A DNA stretch of 64,000 nucleotides from Alicycliphilus denitrificans_A (GTDB lineage Bacteria; Pseudomonadota; Gammaproteobacteria; Burkholderiales; Burkholderiaceae_C): the NCBI RefSeq assembly GCF_044792555.1, contig NZ_CP126239.1, forward strand, positions 1-64,000. The letters run 5' to 3'. This document shows, in pieces, positions 61,688 to 64,000 of this stretch. The notes beneath the pieces are model-generated. The model saw only the letters and a list, made by a program, of their open reading frames with translations, was not told the DNA's origin and searched no databases. Every line of letters starts with the position of its first letter. Within the stretch, counting starts at the first letter, position 1. The position numbers were made by a program, and so were the translations under genes.

Positions 61688-62364
61688 CCGACGGCGTGCG
61701 CACCGTAGCACTGAAAGGCGTGCGCGGCATGATCGCGGACGCCATGGTCAAGAGCCTGGCCACCGCGGCGCAGCTGACCCATCACGGCAGTGCGGACGCT
61801 ACTGCTTTGCTGGCGGAAAAGGCGCGGCTGGCGGAAGAGGGGACCAAGGCCTCGGTGGAGGATCTGCTGATGCTGGCCGTGATCCGCGCGCTCAAGAAGC
61901 ATCCCGATGCGAATGGCCGCACCAAGGACCGCGAGGTTCATCTGCACGAAGCGATTGACCTGTCTGTTGCCATCGCACTGCCGGGCAACTTATTGGTGGC
62001 CCCGGCGATTTCTGGTGCGGGTGATATGGATGTGAGCGCGTTGCGGAGTGCGCGACAGGACTTGGCGGCGCGGGCCAAGATCAACAAGCTCACCGTGACC
62101 GAGATGACGGGCGGCACCTTCACGATCACCAACCTCGGCCTGACGCGGGTGGAGCACTTCACTCCAATCCTGAACGCCGGACAGATCTGCATCTTAGGTA
62201 TTGGCTGCATGACGGATCGCCCGGTACGGGCACCTGATGGCGGCATAGAGCTTCGCCCTTTTGTCGGCCTCTCGCTCACCTTTGACCACCGTGCGCTGGA
62301 TGGCGCGCCGGCGGGCGATCTGCTGACCACGATCTGTGAAGAAGTCGAAGGAATGTCCGGGTGA
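61684..62364 (+). CDS. E2 acyltransferase catalytic domain without lipoyl domain
   Basis: 226 residues: the 2-oxoacid dehydrogenase acyltransferase core alone. A short N-terminal segment (TVALKGVRGMIADAMVKSL) resembles the start of this domain. The active site is LTFDHRALDGAPAG (HxxxDG), with TFTITNLGLTRVEHFTPILN before it. No lipoyl or clear E1/E3-binding domain is present, so acyl groups must come from the separate lipoyl protein. The stop overlaps the lipoate ligase start. Confidence 0.9.
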   Translation: MTDGVRTVALKGVRGMIADAMVKSLATAAQLTHHGSADATALLAEKARLAEEGTKASVEDLLMLAVIRALKKHPDANGRTKDREVHLHEAIDLSVAIALPGNLLVAPAISGAGDMDVSALRSARQDLAARAKINKLTVTEMTGGTFTITNLGLTRVEHFTPILNAGQICILGIGCMTDRPVRAPDGGIELRPFVGLSLTFDHRALDGAPAGDLLTTICEEVEGMSG

Positions 62365-63089
62365 CGACGCCTTTGCGCCGATTTGGGTCTGTGTCCGAAG
62401 GCTTGACCTTTGAAGCAGGCCTCTTTTCAGCGCAGGGCCCGCAGGTGGGCCTGTGGACAGCAGATGCCAATGCACTCGTGTGCCCGCGCGCCTATGAAAC
62501 ACGCAATGGATTCGCGCAGGCCGCCAGCCTATCGAGCACGCGAGGCTGGCCCGTTCATGTGCGCCCGACCGGAGGTGGCACCGTTCCGCAAGGCCGGGGC
62601 ATGGCCAACCTGGCGCTCAGCTTTGATGCGCCGGAGGGCTTCACCATCGAAGACGGCTACCGCTTGCTCACCCGGATATTCAGGGCCGGGCTGCGCGTAG
62701 AAACACTGGATATTGGGAACACCCCCGGCAGCTTCTGCGACGGCGACTGGAACCTTTCGATAAATGGTAGAAAACTGGTCGGCACCGCGCAACGGTGGCG
62801 GCCAACGCACCACGGGAGCCCGCGCGTTCTGGCCCATGCAATGGTCCTTGTGTCAGGGGATATCGCGTCAGGCGCGGACAGCGTTTCCGCCTTTCATCGC
62901 GACCTCGGTCTGAGCCCGGTCAAGGCCGACGTCCACACCAGCCTCTGCAGTGCAACACATCACACCGATTTACCCGCCGAAAACCTGTTGGCCGCAGCGC
63001 GGGGTGAACTGGCCCATCTTTCAAACCCAATGAACTTTTCAACAAAGGAAACAAACCATATCCACCGACACCATCCACATCCATCTTGA
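62361..63089 (+). CDS. lplA: Lipoate-protein ligase A-family protein
   Basis: 242 residues of the LplA/LipB/BPL fold. Visible features: VHVRPTGGGTVPQGRGMANL (ligand-binding GG), GSFCDGDWNLSINGRKLVGT with the catalytic Lys, and RVLAHAMVLVSGDI. It should attach lipoate to the neighbouring free lipoyl domain. The C-terminal tail runs 32 bp into the following gene, which may mean the original stop was earlier. Confidence 0.85.
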   Translation: MTTPLRRFGSVSEGLTFEAGLFSAQGPQVGLWTADANALVCPRAYETRNGFAQAASLSSTRGWPVHVRPTGGGTVPQGRGMANLALSFDAPEGFTIEDGYRLLTRIFRAGLRVETLDIGNTPGSFCDGDWNLSINGRKLVGTAQRWRPTHHGSPRVLAHAMVLVSGDIASGADSVSAFHRDLGLSPVKADVHTSLCSATHHTDLPAENLLAAARGELAHLSNPMNFSTKETNHIHRHHPHPS

Positions 63090-63420
63090 GGTCAAAGTGC
63101 CCGAAACCAAGCGCGCTGGTTTCATGACCTTGATGAACGAACTGGTCGAGAGAACGCGCAAATAGCCCGGAACGCTCGTCTATGAGTGGTACGAGGTGGG
63201 CGATACCAGCACCTGGCACATCCTCGAGCGTTACGCCGATGCCGAAAACGGTGATCTGCACGTCAAGGGCTTCGCAGAGGGCTATGCGGGCCGCTTCTTC
63301 GAGTTGGTGACCAGTTGCACCGGCATCGTGTCGGACAACGCGACGCCCTATATCAAGGGCGTTCTGGCGGGCATCTCTCCACTCTACATTGCGCAAAAAG
63401 GCGGCTTCAACCGCTTCTGA
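63058..63420 (+). pseudogene. Antibiotic-biosynthesis-monooxygenase-like (quinol monooxygenase) gene with start and nonsense lesions
   Basis: The frame encodes STDTIHIHLEVKVPETKRAG, FMTLMNELVERTRK, then TAG at 63163-63165, then PGTLVYEWYEVGDTSTWHIL and FNRF at the end. The position of the stop is where homologous proteins usually have Glu (EPGTL), a one-base change. The expected start codon reads ATA (63058-63060), right after a good AAAGGAAAC site. With both lesions no normal product is possible, unless translation starts again at GTG 63196. Confidence 0.7.
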
Positions 63421-63554
63421 GCTGCCCGCACATCTCTTGCTCAGACCGGGCGTAAGATGATGCTTGGTGTGTGGGCCGTCTCGGACATGTTGCAGCGCGC
63501 GCCAAGCTCAATCAGTATGCTCGGGGCCAACACGGAAAGCACGAGGACCGACGC

Positions 63555-64000
63555 ATGCTGAACACTGTCACTTATGGGGACGCGCCGGGACCGCCATTGC
63601 TGATCGCGCACGGGCTGTTTGGATCAGCGCGCAATTGGGGGGTGCTGGCCAAACGCCTGTCCGAAGCACGGCGGGTGGTCGTCGTGGACATGCGCAATCA
63701 CGGGTTTTCGGAATGGGCGGCAACCCACAGTTATGAAGATATGGCCGCCGATCTGGCGGCTGTGCTGGACGCACCTGCCGATGTGCTGGGGCATTCCATG
63801 GGCGGCAAGGCGGCAATGGTGCTCGCGCTGCAAGCCCCCGACAAAGTGCGCAAGCTGATCGTCGCGGATATCGCCCCGGTGACCTATCGGCATACGCAGA
63901 TGGGCCCGATTGCGGCGATGCGGCGCGTCGATCTGACCAGCGTGACAACGCGGGCCGAGGCCAAGGCGCAACTGGGTGATCTGGACCCCGGCATCGATGA
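63555..64000 (+). CDS. Alpha/beta hydrolase (YbfF-like), partial at window end
   Basis: ATG at 63555; the frame is open to the window edge. LLIAHGLFGSARNWGVLAKR gives the oxyanion-hole HGLFG, VVVDMRNHGFSEW follows, and the nucleophile elbow is GHSMGGKAAM. These fit esterases of the YbfF type. The C-terminal Asp and His lie beyond the window. Its tie to acetoin metabolism is unclear. Confidence 0.85.
   Translation, partial: MLNTVTYGDAPGPPLLIAHGLFGSARNWGVLAKRLSEARRVVVVDMRNHGFSEWAATHSYEDMAADLAAVLDAPADVLGHSMGGKAAMVLALQAPDKVRKLIVADIAPVTYRHTQMGPIAAMRRVDLTSVTTRAEAKAQLGDLDPGID

Noticed and set aside
1..64000. tRNA or rRNA genes as integration targets
   Set aside because: No cloverleaf or CCA-ended tRNA-like sequence or rRNA segment was recognised by eye; a dedicated scan would be needed to exclude one.

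Overview
The window looks like DNA from a Comamonadaceae-type betaproteobacterium (Acidovorax, Comamonas, Delftia or a relative). It is GC-rich, carries the full system I cytochrome c maturation operon in betaproteobacterial order, has an IS1071 element (common in Comamonadaceae), and ends in an AcoR-controlled acetoin-dehydrogenase-type operon. The assignment is by recognition of protein families; no search was run.

Layout. (1) 284-11463, chromosome-like: ccmABCDEFGHI as one overlapping operon, a TonB-dependent receptor broken by a frameshift, and a LysR/MFS pair. (2) 11460-14891: a carboxymuconolactone-decarboxylase-like gene cut off by a complete IS1071 that has no matching target duplication, so the junction is a rearrangement. 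(3) 14892-24480, accessory: two convergent tyrosine recombinases (one lacking catalytic residues), an NrdA ATP-cone fragment, a Xre/RES toxin-antitoxin pair, a lipoprotein, and a partition-like operon (truncated ParM, StbB-like protein, two small genes). (4) 24640-31760: palindrome array, frameshifted mobI-like gene, about 1 kb of repeat-bearing non-coding DNA, a umuC fragment, a P-loop protein of unknown function, and a Xre/nucleotidyltransferase (DUF6036-like) pair. (5) 32019-36215: hipBA, a YkgJ-type protein and decayed genes. (6) 36216-41174: a plasmid replication and partition core, with parAB and its 14-22 bp palindromes, a spread-out array of 14 iteron-like repeats, an inverted-repeat operator and a Rep_3 initiator. 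(7) 41430-43740: IS3 and IS21 remnants and small genes. (8) 44512-50925: merRTPA and a CadR/PbrR-type regulator with a Cd/Zn/Pb P-type ATPase, with decayed metal genes between. (9) 51338-54121: an ECF sigma / ferritin-like / cytochrome c operon and a metallophosphoesterase. (10) 54194-56694: a patchwork of gene fragments around a GntR regulator. (11) 57016-64000: AcoR, then a sigma54 promoter driving E1 alpha, E1 beta, a free-standing lipoyl protein, a lipoyl-less E2 and a lipoate ligase, followed by a broken monooxygenase-like gene and a hydrolase that runs off the window.

The central 40 kb reads as a plasmid or an integrated plasmid: initiator, iterons, two partition systems, a relaxation-type gene, three toxin-antitoxin modules and metal resistance. 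The ccm operon on the same piece suggests integration into a chromosome, or a very large replicon. Many genes carry a single-base lesion, often in a homopolymer. These may be real decay or assembly errors, and reads would settle which.
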